64,000 nucleotides of DNA from Nitrosopumilus sp. b1 (GTDB lineage Archaea > Thermoproteota > Nitrososphaeria > Nitrososphaerales > Nitrosopumilaceae). The notes under the pieces were generated by a model. It ran no database searches, was not told where the DNA came from, and saw only the letters and a list, made by a program, of their open reading frames with translations. The DNA is taken from NCBI RefSeq assembly GCF_014078545.1, contig NZ_MU078712.1, positions 115,049-179,048 of the forward strand, in the 5' to 3' direction. Below are positions 14,918 to 23,443 of this stretch, in pieces (position 1 is the first letter of the stretch; each line of letters begins with the position of its first letter). The translations under genes were made by a program, and so were the position numbers.

Positions 14918-17614
14918 GTGAATTTAGCAATTTTTGCACTATTGGCATTTGGCCTTTTATCTCTAGGTCTAAGCACGTCTGTATATGCGGCCTCTGAGCC
15001 TGATCCTCCAAAAAACCTCTTAGCAGATGACATATCTCCTACGGCAATTGACCTCTATTGGAGTGCTCCTAACGATGATGGCGACTCTCCAATCACCGGA
15101 TACAAAATCGAGTTTAAAATCGTTCCAGATGGGTATAATGTTCTAGTTGCAAACACTGGCTCAAATAGCACCTTTTACTTCCACACCGGATTACAAACCG
15201 ATAAAACCTATGTTTATCGTATTTCTGCAATTAATGCCATTGGTACAAGTGAGCCTTCTTCTGAAGCAGTAGCTACTACTTCTGCATCATCATCTCCACC
15301 CCAACACATTCCACCAAATCCTCCAACTGATCTTACAGCAAATGACATGTCGCCTACTCAGATTGACCTTACATGGAAAAAACCTTCAGCTAATAATGGC
15401 CCACAAGTAACTGGTTACAAGCTTGAAAAAAAGTCAAACTCTACATCATATTCTGTTCTAGTAAACAACACGGCATCCACTAGTTATTCTGATACTGGCG
15501 TAGTAACTGGAACCACATACACCTACCGTGTATTTGCAATAAACTCTGTTGGAATTAGCAACTCTTCAGCAACTGTATCTGCTAGTACATCTGAAGCATC
15601 AGCGCCCCCTGTTGAGGAACTCGCTCCTAATTCACCAAGTGGATTGTCTGCATTACCTGTGTCTCCAAGTGAAATAACACTTAGCTGGAACAAGCCTGCA
15701 GCAAACAATGGGCCACCTGTTACAGGATACAAGATTGAAGTAAAATCTGGAACTGGTTCATACAATGTGTTAGTAGAGGATAATGGTCCAAACAGATTCT
15801 TCAAACACACTGGTCTTAACACTGATACAAAATACACATACAGAGTTTATGCGATAAACTCTGTTGGATTAAGCAATGCCTCGCCTGAAAGTACTGCACA
15901 ACCAAAACATACTTTTGTTCCAACTCAATTGATTGCCACAGATGTTTCCCCAACACAAATTGATCTTGAATGGCAGGCACCTTCACAAACCTACGGACAA
16001 AGCATTGTAGGATACACAATACAGGAAAAAATTACAACTGGAGTTTATCAGACTATAGAGCAGACAAGTGATAAAAATACACGCTATTCTGTGACTGACC
16101 TTGAAACTGACAAAACCTATACCTTTGTAGTATTTGCAAGATATTCACTAGGCTCTAGTGATTTATCCGCAGAAGCATCTGCGACTCCTACCTCTGCATC
16201 AAAACCGCCTGTAACTGACACCGTTCCTTCTCCACCACGAAACCTCAAGGCTGCTGCAAGCTCACCCATTCAAATTGACCTTACCTGGGATGCTCCAATC
16301 AATAATGGTGGAACTGATGTCACTGGATATAGAATCGATGCCAAAGTTGGCGCTGGTTCCTACTTTACTCTACTTCAAAACACAGAGAGCTCAGTTAGAG
16401 CCTTCTCACATCCGGAACGTGAGCCAGGGACGTCTTACACCTACAAAGTTTATGCAATAAACTCTGTTGGAACAAGTGCTGCATCAAATAGCGCAACAGC
16501 AACTCCCAGCTCATCATCTCTACCAAAAATTTCCGGAACTACTCCATCACCTCCAACTGCATTAGAAGCTGTCTTGTCTTCACCAAACCAAGTTACGCTA
16601 ACATGGAAAGTTCCAACCATAGATGGTGGAACTGAAATTACAGGATACAAAATAGAATCAAAGACTGGCTCAGGTGCCTTTGTAACGCTATCACAAAATG
16701 CAGGAACAAAAACAACTTACACTCACTCTGATCTAAAATCATCTACAACATACTCGTATAGAGTTTCAGCCGTAAATGTAATTGGCACAAGCAACCCCTC
16801 AAATCTTGTAACAATTACAACAGAGTTTATTCCTAACCCTGACCCAACAAAAAGAATTCCGGGATTTCCTGACCCCACAAAGGATCCTCAATACTATGTA
16901 GAGCGATACCAAAATGAACCAGAGTACAAAGCTTGGTTTGATGAAAACTTTCCGGACTTTACCATCTATGAAGTAGTTGGATTACCTGAACCATCCACTG
17001 ATCCTTTAACAGTCATTCCAGGATTTCCAGATCCTGAAGTTGACCCACAGTACTATGTAGATAGATACAATGAAGAAGAATCATACAAAGCTTGGTTTGA
17101 TAAAAACTTTCCAAACCATACTATCTATGATGTGGTTGGTGCAGAGCCTCCTCCAGAGCCAGAGTTTGGAGTCTGTGGACCTCAAACCACTTTGATTAAC
17201 GGCACGTGTGAAAAAATTTCTGCTAATCCCGGAGGTGGCTGCCTTATCGCAACTGCAGCATATGGAACCGAGATGGCACAACAAGTACAGCTTCTCAGAG
17301 AAGTAAGAGACAACACTTTACTATCAACTGAATCTGGAACATCATTTATCACTGGATTCAATGGTATCTACTACTCCTTCTCACCAACAATTGCAGACTG
17401 GGAGAGAGAAAACCCAGCATTCAGGGAAGCTGTAAAGGCATTCATCACTCCGATGGTATCCACACTATCAATAATGACATTGGCTGACCAAGGCTCAGAA
17501 GAACAAGTGTTACTGCTTGGAATCTCTGTCATTGCATTGAACCTTGGAATGTACATTGCAGCACCAGCAGTGGTTGCAATCAAGGTAAGAAAGCACTTGA
17601 AATTAGGAGAGTAA
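14918..17614 (+). CDS. Secreted multi-fibronectin type III surface protein with CFI-box-like C-terminus
   Basis: An 898-residue exported protein. Residues 1-24 are a signal peptide ending VYA. Six fibronectin type III domains follow (about 29-121, 132-225, 236-328, 332-425, 436-530, 542-636), each with a TW/SW-P...G..VTGYKIE core and an AINSVG loop. Two tandem 42-residue repeats come next (about 648-689 and 700-741) with PGFPDP, DPQYYV and YKAWFD. Then a Cys pair (C753, C764) and, at 774-822, GCLIATAAYGTE with LREVRD and YYSFSP, which resembles the CFI-box domain. A hydrophobic segment at about 864-888 could anchor it. Probable adhesion or envelope function; no catalytic site. GTG start. Confidence 0.85.
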   Translation: MNLAIFALLAFGLLSLGLSTSVYAASEPDPPKNLLADDISPTAIDLYWSAPNDDGDSPITGYKIEFKIVPDGYNVLVANTGSNSTFYFHTGLQTDKTYVYRISAINAIGTSEPSSEAVATTSASSSPPQHIPPNPPTDLTANDMSPTQIDLTWKKPSANNGPQVTGYKLEKKSNSTSYSVLVNNTASTSYSDTGVVTGTTYTYRVFAINSVGISNSSATVSASTSEASAPPVEELAPNSPSGLSALPVSPSEITLSWNKPAANNGPPVTGYKIEVKSGTGSYNVLVEDNGPNRFFKHTGLNTDTKYTYRVYAINSVGLSNASPESTAQPKHTFVPTQLIATDVSPTQIDLEWQAPSQTYGQSIVGYTIQEKITTGVYQTIEQTSDKNTRYSVTDLETDKTYTFVVFARYSLGSSDLSAEASATPTSASKPPVTDTVPSPPRNLKAAASSPIQIDLTWDAPINNGGTDVTGYRIDAKVGAGSYFTLLQNTESSVRAFSHPEREPGTSYTYKVYAINSVGTSAASNSATATPSSSSLPKISGTTPSPPTALEAVLSSPNQVTLTWKVPTIDGGTEITGYKIESKTGSGAFVTLSQNAGTKTTYTHSDLKSSTTYSYRVSAVNVIGTSNPSNLVTITTEFIPNPDPTKRIPGFPDPTKDPQYYVERYQNEPEYKAWFDENFPDFTIYEVVGLPEPSTDPLTVIPGFPDPEVDPQYYVDRYNEEESYKAWFDKNFPNHTIYDVVGAEPPPEPEFGVCGPQTTLINGTCEKISANPGGGCLIATAAYGTEMAQQVQLLREVRDNTLLSTESGTSFITGFNGIYYSFSPTIADWERENPAFREAVKAFITPMVSTLSIMTLADQGSEEQVLLLGISVIALNLGMYIAAPAVVAIKVRKHLKLGE
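16858..17144 (+). repeat. Tandem 42-residue protein repeat in the surface protein
   Basis: Two copies of a sequence beginning IPGFPDP, containing QYYV-x-RY and YKAWFD, and ending VVG are encoded at about 16858-16985 and 17014-17142. They are spaced by 52 codons and similar at the DNA level, indicating a recent duplication. Confidence 0.8.
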
Positions 17615-17691
17615 TTATCAACTTTGGAAATTATTAGCACTAGATGATAATCAATCTTTCCCATAAATATAGAAAAAGGCAATACGGAGTA

Positions 17692-17880
17692 ATGGATAAA
17701 AAACTCGTTTTGATGGGAATTGCTTTAATGGCCATAGGAATAGGATTTGGTGCAGCGGGAATAGTGGATGTACAAGTTGAATTTTGGCAAGGAGCTTCAA
17801 TTTGGACTGTAGGTGGAATTGCGATGATTTCAGGAATAACCATTTTTAATAAAGAAGAAGGATTTTTGGCAGGAAAGTAG
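17692..17880 (+). CDS. Small membrane protein (62 aa)
   Basis: A protein of two hydrophobic segments (about residues 5-22 and 32-48) with lysines at both ends, MDKKLVLMG and NKEEGFLAGK. The ATG at 17692 is chosen over an in-frame upstream codon at 17644 because a TATA-like cataaatata lies about 28 nt before it and ggagt precedes it. Unknown function; no family recognised. Confidence 0.6.
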   Translation: MDKKLVLMGIALMAIGIGFGAAGIVDVQVEFWQGASIWTVGGIAMISGITIFNKEEGFLAGK

Positions 17881-17981
17881 GTATTGAATAATTAATTTAG
17901 ACAGATTTTTTATTAATTACTTTACAAATATTCAGTTAATATTATCTATTCTTTGCATTCATATAGAAATTCTTTGATTGC

Positions 17982-17990
17982 CTTAAAATA
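17982..17990 (+). promoter_or_regulatory. TATA box of the RAM-korB operon
   Basis: cttaaaata is centred 26 nt before the ATG of a 12-codon leader ORF (18012), so the transcript should be leaderless and begin at that codon. Confidence 0.5.
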
Positions 17991-18011
17991 CTTTTACGAG
18001 CATAAGACAGC

Positions 18012-18050
18012 ATGACAGCATCAAAAAGTGATCCAACGGGGGTCAGATAA
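18012..18050 (+). CDS. Possible 12-codon leader ORF coupled to the RAM gene
   Basis: ATG at 18012 opens a frame MTASKSDPTGVR that stops at 18048-18050, sharing its last base with the ATG of the RAM-domain gene (TAATG). The predicted transcription start coincides with this ATG, so the ORF would be translated first from a leaderless message. This may couple translation to the next gene. A G-rich ggggg precedes the junction. Confidence 0.4.
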   Translation: MTASKSDPTGVR

Positions 18051-18289
18051 TGAAAAAAGCCTATGTCTTAATCAATTGTGCACTAAATAAAGAAGAAGAA
18101 ATTCTCAGAGATTTACGAAATCAAGATAGTGTCAAAGAGGCCCATGGAACATTTGGTGCTTACGATATCATTGTAGAAGTTGTATGTGATACTGCAGAAT
18201 TACTACGAGAGACCATAACTTGGAAGATTAGAAAGATGCCTCACATTAGATCCACACTAACTTTGATGGGAATAGGGGGACAAATCTAA
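18050..18289 (+). CDS. Stand-alone Lrp/AsnC ligand-binding (RAM) domain protein
   Basis: At 79 residues this is only the effector-binding domain of the Lrp/AsnC family, without the DNA-binding helix-turn-helix. It shows VKEAHGTFGAYDIIVEV and the end segment TLTLMGIG. Such domains sense amino acids or assemble with full-length Lrp partners. First complete gene of a unit with a Cys-rich mini-protein and korB; regulation of the oxidoreductase by an amino acid is an inference. Confidence 0.85.
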   Translation: MKKAYVLINCALNKEEEILRDLRNQDSVKEAHGTFGAYDIIVEVVCDTAELLRETITWKIRKMPHIRSTLTLMGIGGQI

Positions 18290-18293
18290 GAAG

Positions 18294-18449
18294 ATGAAAC
18301 AAAGTCTTTCGTTCAAAAAAGATGATGATGATTATCTAAAATGCGATTCATGTCAGATAAAACTGCCTCACTGTCATTGCAAGTGCCCTTATTGTGGAAA
18401 GCGTGATGAATGTGAATGTGCCCTCTTTGATGCAGCAACTGGAGGATAA
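18294..18449 (+). CDS. Cysteine/histidine-rich mini-protein (51 aa)
   Basis: A frame starting 4 nt after the RAM gene and ending 2 nt before korB. It has eight cysteines and two histidines in KCDSC, HCHCKCPYC and CECALF, which could bind two zinc ions or an iron-sulfur cluster. Its gene ends with GGAGGA, which doubles as the ribosome binding site of korB. I know no family. The tight packing and Cys pattern make coding very likely. Confidence 0.7.
   Translation: MKQSLSFKKDDDDYLKCDSCQIKLPHCHCKCPYCGKRDECECALFDAATGG
18441..18445 (+). promoter_or_regulatory. Shine-Dalgarno GGAGG for korB
   Basis: Six bases separate it from the TTG start of korB, and it lies inside the end of the mini-protein gene, supporting the non-ATG start and coupled translation. 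Confidence 0.6.
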
Positions 18450-18451
18450 CT

Positions 18452-19417
18452 TTGGCACAAAAACTTGCAGAGTTTAAGACCAATGTACACAATGATTGGT
18501 GTGCAGGCTGTGGGGATTTTGGAATTGTTAATGCAATTCAAATGGCGCTTGCAAATTTGGAAATTCCAAGACATAAGGCAGTAATTTTTTCTGGTATAGG
18601 ATGCTCTGGAAAAACTTCTCATTTTGTAAATGTGAATGGAGTTCATTTTCCTCACGGAAGATTATTGACTGCAGCTCAGGGTGCAAAGATGTGTAATCCC
18701 GAATTAACTGTAGTTGGTACAGCTGGAGATGGAGATGGATTAGGAATTGGCGCAGGACATTTTGTTGCAGCAGGAAGGCGTAACATCGATATCACTTATT
18801 TGATTTATGATAATGGTGTTTACGGATTAACAAAGGGTCAGGCATCTCCCACACTGAAACTTGGAGACAAAACAAAATCACTTGGCAACCCCAATCCAAA
18901 TTACTCCGTTAATCCTATAGGCCTTGCAATAGCTAGCGGTTTTACATTTATTGCACGAAGCTATTCGTATAGCGTAAAGCACTTGATGAATATCATAATG
19001 CAAGGAATAAAACACAAAGGACTTTCCTTTATTCAAGTTCTCCAGCCCTGTCCTACATATAATGACATTAACACGAGGGATTGGTATTCGGGATTTGATA
19101 ACATTGATCCTAAAACAAACAAACCCATTCCAAGATTATATGATCTTGAAGAGACAGGATATGACCCAGTTGTAAGGCAAAACTCTCAAGCAGAACTCAA
19201 TGAAAAATTAACTCAAGCACTAATCAGATCACTTGAGTGGGGTGACAAAATTCCAATAGGATTGTTTTACCAAAATCCATTGATTTCAACATGTGATAGA
19301 AGGCTCTCAGAAAATAACCCAAATTATAAGGAAAATCCTCCGGCATATCAGAAAATTGAGGAAAATAGCAAGCCTACTACTGACGTCTCAAAAATGCTTG
19401 ATTCCTTAGAGATTTGA
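18452..19417 (+). CDS. korB: 2-oxoacid:ferredoxin oxidoreductase, beta subunit
   Basis: This 321-residue TPP-binding subunit oxidatively decarboxylates a 2-oxoacid (2-oxoglutarate or pyruvate) to the acyl-CoA, or carboxylates in reverse, with ferredoxin. Key features are WCAGCGDFG (16-24), GIGCSGK (48-54), GDGDGLGIG for TPP-Mg2+ (92-100) and DNGVYGLTKGQ. Its alpha partner is not beside it: upstream lie a RAM protein and a Cys-rich protein. The long C-terminus beyond residue 250 continues with hydrophilic sequence. TTG start fixed by the GGAGG signal. Confidence 0.9.
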   Translation: MAQKLAEFKTNVHNDWCAGCGDFGIVNAIQMALANLEIPRHKAVIFSGIGCSGKTSHFVNVNGVHFPHGRLLTAAQGAKMCNPELTVVGTAGDGDGLGIGAGHFVAAGRRNIDITYLIYDNGVYGLTKGQASPTLKLGDKTKSLGNPNPNYSVNPIGLAIASGFTFIARSYSYSVKHLMNIIMQGIKHKGLSFIQVLQPCPTYNDINTRDWYSGFDNIDPKTNKPIPRLYDLEETGYDPVVRQNSQAELNEKLTQALIRSLEWGDKIPIGLFYQNPLISTCDRRLSENNPNYKENPPAYQKIEENSKPTTDVSKMLDSLEI

Positions 19418-19460
19418 GGTAATAATCAAGACACAAATTCAGTAATGGTGTAAGGTCTTC

Positions 19461-20312
19461 ATGGATAAGATTTGTTGGGCAAATACAGAAAGATTTGAGG
19501 AAGCTAATTATGTCATTGTGGGAATCCCTGATGAATCCCAATCTCACGCACTACGAAAGGGCACTGAAGAAGCCCCCTATAGAATTAGGCAGATCTCAAA
19601 TGAGCGTGATTCTTTTGAGCGGAGCGGAAAAACTTCGTTAGGGCGTCCATTTACTGGTAGTACCAAGAAAGTTTTTGATCTTGGAAACATCACAAGAGTG
19701 GAGATTGATGAAACATTTGATAAAATTACTTCTTCCTCAAAAATTCCAATATCAATTGGTGGGGATCACTCTATCACTAGACAAATTATTCATTCCATGG
19801 CAAACCGCTTTGAAAAAATTTCACTAGTATACTTTGATGCACATCCTGATTTTGTAAGTTCCACTACAAACTATTATGGTTCTGTGGTACATGATGTAAT
19901 TCCAAACATTGATGTTGATTCAAGCATTCAGATAGGAATTAGAACCCCAGAACAAGAAGAACTAGATAACATCAACAAATACAACTTGCAAGTGATAACT
20001 CCTTTTGATATTCAAGAGCAAGGCATAAAAAAAATCACAGAATCTGTTTTGAATAAAATTGGAAAGAATGTGTATGTCTCATTTGATATGGATTGCATAG
20101 ATCCTGCGTTTGCACCTGGAGTTTCTGTTCCAGTTCCAATGGGTTTGAGCAGTACGGATGCCATGTATATTTTAAAAGCAATTGCAGCTAAAGGTATAGT
20201 TGGAATGGATATAATGGAAGTCTGCCCGAGTTTTGATGTTAAAGACAGAACATCACATCTTGCATCACGAATCATCTCTGAAGTTATTTATTCATCAGGT
20301 GAAACACAATGA
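19461..20312 (+). CDS. speB: Agmatinase-like ureohydrolase
   Basis: A 283-residue member of the arginase/agmatinase fold with the Mn2+-binding residues in GGDHS (100-104), DAHPD (126-130) and SFDMDCIDPAFAPG (207-220). The last motif, with PAFAPG, is more like agmatinase (agmatine to putrescine and urea) than arginase. It lies 43 nt after korB and overlaps the P5C dehydrogenase gene by 4 nt (ATGA), so it is linked to amino-acid catabolism or polyamine metabolism. Exact substrate is inferred. Confidence 0.85.
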   Translation: MDKICWANTERFEEANYVIVGIPDESQSHALRKGTEEAPYRIRQISNERDSFERSGKTSLGRPFTGSTKKVFDLGNITRVEIDETFDKITSSSKIPISIGGDHSITRQIIHSMANRFEKISLVYFDAHPDFVSSTTNYYGSVVHDVIPNIDVDSSIQIGIRTPEQEELDNINKYNLQVITPFDIQEQGIKKITESVLNKIGKNVYVSFDMDCIDPAFAPGVSVPVPMGLSSTDAMYILKAIAAKGIVGMDIMEVCPSFDVKDRTSHLASRIISEVIYSSGETQ

Positions 20313-21880
20313 CTGAATTTGAAAATGAATTTACTTGGGGCAAGGCAGTGCAAAATAATTCTACTAACGAGTTTCATGCAAATTTTGATAAAGCAATAGA
20401 TGAAGTACAAAATAATTTTGGAAAAACATATCCAATAATTGTAAATGGCAAAGAAGTCTTTTCTGATTTTTGTTTTACAGTAAAATCCCCTGCAGATACT
20501 AGAATCTCAATTGCAAAATTTCCAAAGGCTTCCATTGAGGATACCCAATCAGCCATTGCTTCAGCAAAAGAATCCTTTGAAAAATGGAGTAATATCTCAT
20601 ACCAAAAAAGAGCCGAGATCTTTAGAGACTGTGCAAACATCTTCTCAATGGAAAAGTTCTCCTTGGCTGCACTCATGACATTTGAGAACGGAAAAAATCG
20701 CCTTGAAGCAATGGGTGATGTTGATGAGGCAATCGATTTTATGCGATTTTATGCCTACCAACTAGAAAAAAATGAAGGATTCTGCAAACCCACATTTCAC
20801 CCCAATCCTAATGAAAAGACCCAAACTGTTCTCAAACCATTTGGAGTGTGGGGTATTATTGCACCGTTTAACTTTCCATCTGCAATTGCAATTGGAATGA
20901 CTACTGGTGCACTAATCACCGGTAACACTGCAGTACTAAAACCTGCAAGCGATGCACCATTATCATCATACAAATTTGCAAAAATTATATTCCCAAAACT
21001 TCCTGCAGGAGCACTCAACTTTTTGACTGGTTCTGGAAGCGTTGTTGGTCAGACTCTGATTGAGAGTCAAGATGTTGATGGAATTGCGTTTACTGGTTCA
21101 CGCGAAGTCGGCATGTCTGGATTTAAGGAATTTACAAAATCATCTGCAAGACCCTTTATCTCAGAGATGGGTGGTAAAAATCCTGTAATCGTAACAAAAA
21201 ATACTGATTTGGATAAAGCAGCAGATGGTGTATTAAATGCAGCATTTGGTTTTGGAGGACAAAAGTGTAGTGCATGCTCCAGAGTTTACGTGCAAAATGA
21301 AATTGCAGATCAATTTGTTTCAAAACTTGTTGAAAAAACAAAAAAGCTAAAGATAGGAATGCCTTGGCAAAAAGAAGTATTTCTGGGACCAGTGATTAAC
21401 CAAGATGCAAAATCAAAATTTGAAGATGCTGTAAACGTTGCAAAAAAAGATGGCCAAGTACTTGCTGGCGGCTCTGTAATTAATGCTGTTGGTCTTGAGC
21501 ACGGATATTTTATAGAGCCTACAATTGTAACTAAACTTCCTGAATCCCACAAGCTAATGAAAGAAGAACTCTTCTTACCCTTTTTGTGTGTACAAAGATT
21601 TGAAAACTTTGATGATGCAATAAAGCTTGCAAACCAAACAGAGTATGGCCTTACTGCAGGAATTTTTAGCAATGATCAAAAACAGTTAGATGATTTTTTC
21701 TCAAAGATTCAAGCAGGTGTTGTTTATGCCAATCGTTCTGCCAGTGCAACAACTGCTGCATTAGTATCTAGTCAGCCATTTGTAGGTTGGAAAAATTCCG
21801 GTTCTACAGGTAAAGGTGCGGGTGGAGAGCAGTATCTGCAACAGTTTATGCGTGCCCAGACTCAAACCCGCTGTGACTGA
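20309..21880 (+). CDS. 1-pyrroline-5-carboxylate dehydrogenase
   Basis: A 523-residue aldehyde dehydrogenase. It oxidises the semialdehyde of P5C to glutamate with NAD(P)+. The catalytic Cys320 lies in GGQKCSACSRV, a sequence typical of P5C dehydrogenases, and Glu286 in SEMGGKN is the general base; FTGSREVG marks the nucleotide site. It is coupled to the agmatinase-like gene by a 4-nt overlap. Its 3' end overlaps the convergent proline dehydrogenase gene by 19 nt, which supports the pathway. Confidence 0.9.
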   Translation: MTEFENEFTWGKAVQNNSTNEFHANFDKAIDEVQNNFGKTYPIIVNGKEVFSDFCFTVKSPADTRISIAKFPKASIEDTQSAIASAKESFEKWSNISYQKRAEIFRDCANIFSMEKFSLAALMTFENGKNRLEAMGDVDEAIDFMRFYAYQLEKNEGFCKPTFHPNPNEKTQTVLKPFGVWGIIAPFNFPSAIAIGMTTGALITGNTAVLKPASDAPLSSYKFAKIIFPKLPAGALNFLTGSGSVVGQTLIESQDVDGIAFTGSREVGMSGFKEFTKSSARPFISEMGGKNPVIVTKNTDLDKAADGVLNAAFGFGGQKCSACSRVYVQNEIADQFVSKLVEKTKKLKIGMPWQKEVFLGPVINQDAKSKFEDAVNVAKKDGQVLAGGSVINAVGLEHGYFIEPTIVTKLPESHKLMKEELFLPFLCVQRFENFDDAIKLANQTEYGLTAGIFSNDQKQLDDFFSKIQAGVVYANRSASATTAALVSSQPFVGWKNSGSTGKGAGGEQYLQQFMRAQTQTRCD

Positions 21881-22734
21881 ATAAGTGAGCTTCCCAAAAG
21901 CAAAATGTTTCGCTTTCTCTCCTTGATTCTTCTAATGGAATATGGTAGCCAGTTTGTGCCATAAGGGATATAGTCTGATACAACAAATTTTCGCTTTATT
22001 AGGCCTGGTTTTATGTCATCCCGAATTCCTCTAAGCATCTGAAATTCAAATTTTTTAGGATATCTTTTTGATAATCGCTCTACTTTAGATATAATTTTTC
22101 CATCATGTGTTGCAACACCAAACTCGTTACCGTTTTTGAAAAGAATCCTTACAAGCCTCATGAAATTTTTATCAACCTCCTCTTTTGACTTGAATGCAAT
22201 CTCTGCATTCTCACTGTATGCTCCTTTTACTAGACGTATCTTGGCACCTATCTCGATTAAATTTTTCAGATCATCTTCAGTTCTCTTTAGATTTGCCTGC
22301 AAAGCAATTCCCAGTCTTTCATATTTAGAGAAAAAGGAATTGTATATCTCAATTGTCTCATCAGTGTGATCAGCTGATTCCATGTCTATCCAAACAAAGA
22401 TGTGCTGCTCTCGGGCATTTTGAATAATCTTTTCAAAATTTTTATGACATTCTCTTTGGCTAATTGATAAACCTACTTGAGTTGGTTTTACAGAGATTGC
22501 TCCTCGGATATTCCACTTTCTTAATGAATTTGAAATCTTTTGGTACTCCTTTACAGTTGTAGAAATTTGGCTTTTTGATGTATGATACTCTCCAAGCTTG
22601 TTAATGATCACATTTCGTCCATTCTTGTATGCTTCCTTTGCAGAAGTTAAGGCATCATCAATTGTGTTTCCTGCTATCCACTGCTTGGCAAACTTGAAAA
22701 GCACTTTTTCCATTAATTCTATTCCAAATGACAT
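21862..22734 (-). CDS. Proline dehydrogenase (monofunctional, FAD)
   Basis: This 290-residue enzyme oxidises proline to P5C, feeding the neighbouring dehydrogenase. The FAD barrel is shown by RLVKGAY, GVATHD, FQMLRGI and the C-terminal YIPYGTNWLPYSIRRIKER, which is the signature of the PutA/PRODH proline site. Length suits monofunctional PRODH. The convergent 19-nt overlap with P5C dehydrogenase places both at one locus but on separate transcripts. Confidence 0.92.
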   Translation of the reverse strand: MSFGIELMEKVLFKFAKQWIAGNTIDDALTSAKEAYKNGRNVIINKLGEYHTSKSQISTTVKEYQKISNSLRKWNIRGAISVKPTQVGLSISQRECHKNFEKIIQNAREQHIFVWIDMESADHTDETIEIYNSFFSKYERLGIALQANLKRTEDDLKNLIEIGAKIRLVKGAYSENAEIAFKSKEEVDKNFMRLVRILFKNGNEFGVATHDGKIISKVERLSKRYPKKFEFQMLRGIRDDIKPGLIKRKFVVSDYIPYGTNWLPYSIRRIKERKRNILLLGSSLIQSQRV

Positions 22735-22760
22735 CTACTGTAATTGGATTGATTAATTAT

Positions 22761-23411
22761 TTATTTTAGTCCAAAAATTGGATGCGCAGCTTTTAGCTTT
22801 ACTACAGGCAGATATGGATACCCATGCTGAAACTTGTTTGTAAATTCCGCCTTTCCTCCCTTATGGCCTGAATACTTTAGGTATGGAGCAGGAGGCTCAT
22901 TATCTTGCTCTACATAATTAAAACAGAAAAACGTATCCTCAAGATCAAACTTTGTAATGTATCCGATGTACCATTTTTTCTTTTTAGGAAATGCAAGCAG
23001 TGTGAACTCATAATCTTCTGGCCACTCTGGGTCGTATGTCAGCCTAGCAAGGTCGCCTAGCTCATGCACCTTGATTGGCTTGAACTTGTCCTTTATTGTC
23101 TTTGTCAGCTTTATCGGAAATGGTAACGAATCAAGCTCTACAATTGGGGCATAATTTCCTGCCCTTGTAATTTCATCTACAATAGAAAATGTCTCCTTTC
23201 CACCCAGAGGATCATAGGAGATGTATCTGCCGTCTTTTTCTGATACTGTGAAGAGATGTAAGATTGACTTTGATAGAATCTTTCTTGTTGAAAAGATGTT
23301 CTTTTTTTTGTAAGAAAACTGGTAAACCCTCAGTGGGTGCTCCCTTAGTGCGCACACATATCTTGCAAAATCTGCAAAACTAGCAGTCTCCACAAAATAC
23401 TGAAAAACCAA
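22761..23411 (-). CDS. Conserved hypothetical protein (216 aa)
   Basis: A cytoplasmic protein without a signal or membrane segment. It is rich in aromatic residues (YISYDPLGGKE, DLEDTFFCFNY, PAPYLKYSGHKGGKA). I do not recognise the family, and no catalytic motif stands out. It sits between PRODH and the RHH regulator on the same strand, 32 nt after the latter, and is possibly its co-transcribed partner. Confidence 0.65.
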   Translation of the reverse strand: MVFQYFVETASFADFARYVCALREHPLRVYQFSYKKKNIFSTRKILSKSILHLFTVSEKDGRYISYDPLGGKETFSIVDEITRAGNYAPIVELDSLPFPIKLTKTIKDKFKPIKVHELGDLARLTYDPEWPEDYEFTLLAFPKKKKWYIGYITKFDLEDTFFCFNYVEQDNEPPAPYLKYSGHKGGKAEFTNKFQHGYPYLPVVKLKAAHPIFGLK

Positions 23412-23443
23412 TAATTTGTTGACTTGCTAATGCTTGATTAATG

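Noticed and set aside
15523-16650. Long antisense frames opposite the fibronectin-type repeats
   Set aside because: They mirror the codon bias of the repetitive coding strand, with no start signals or recognisable motifs.
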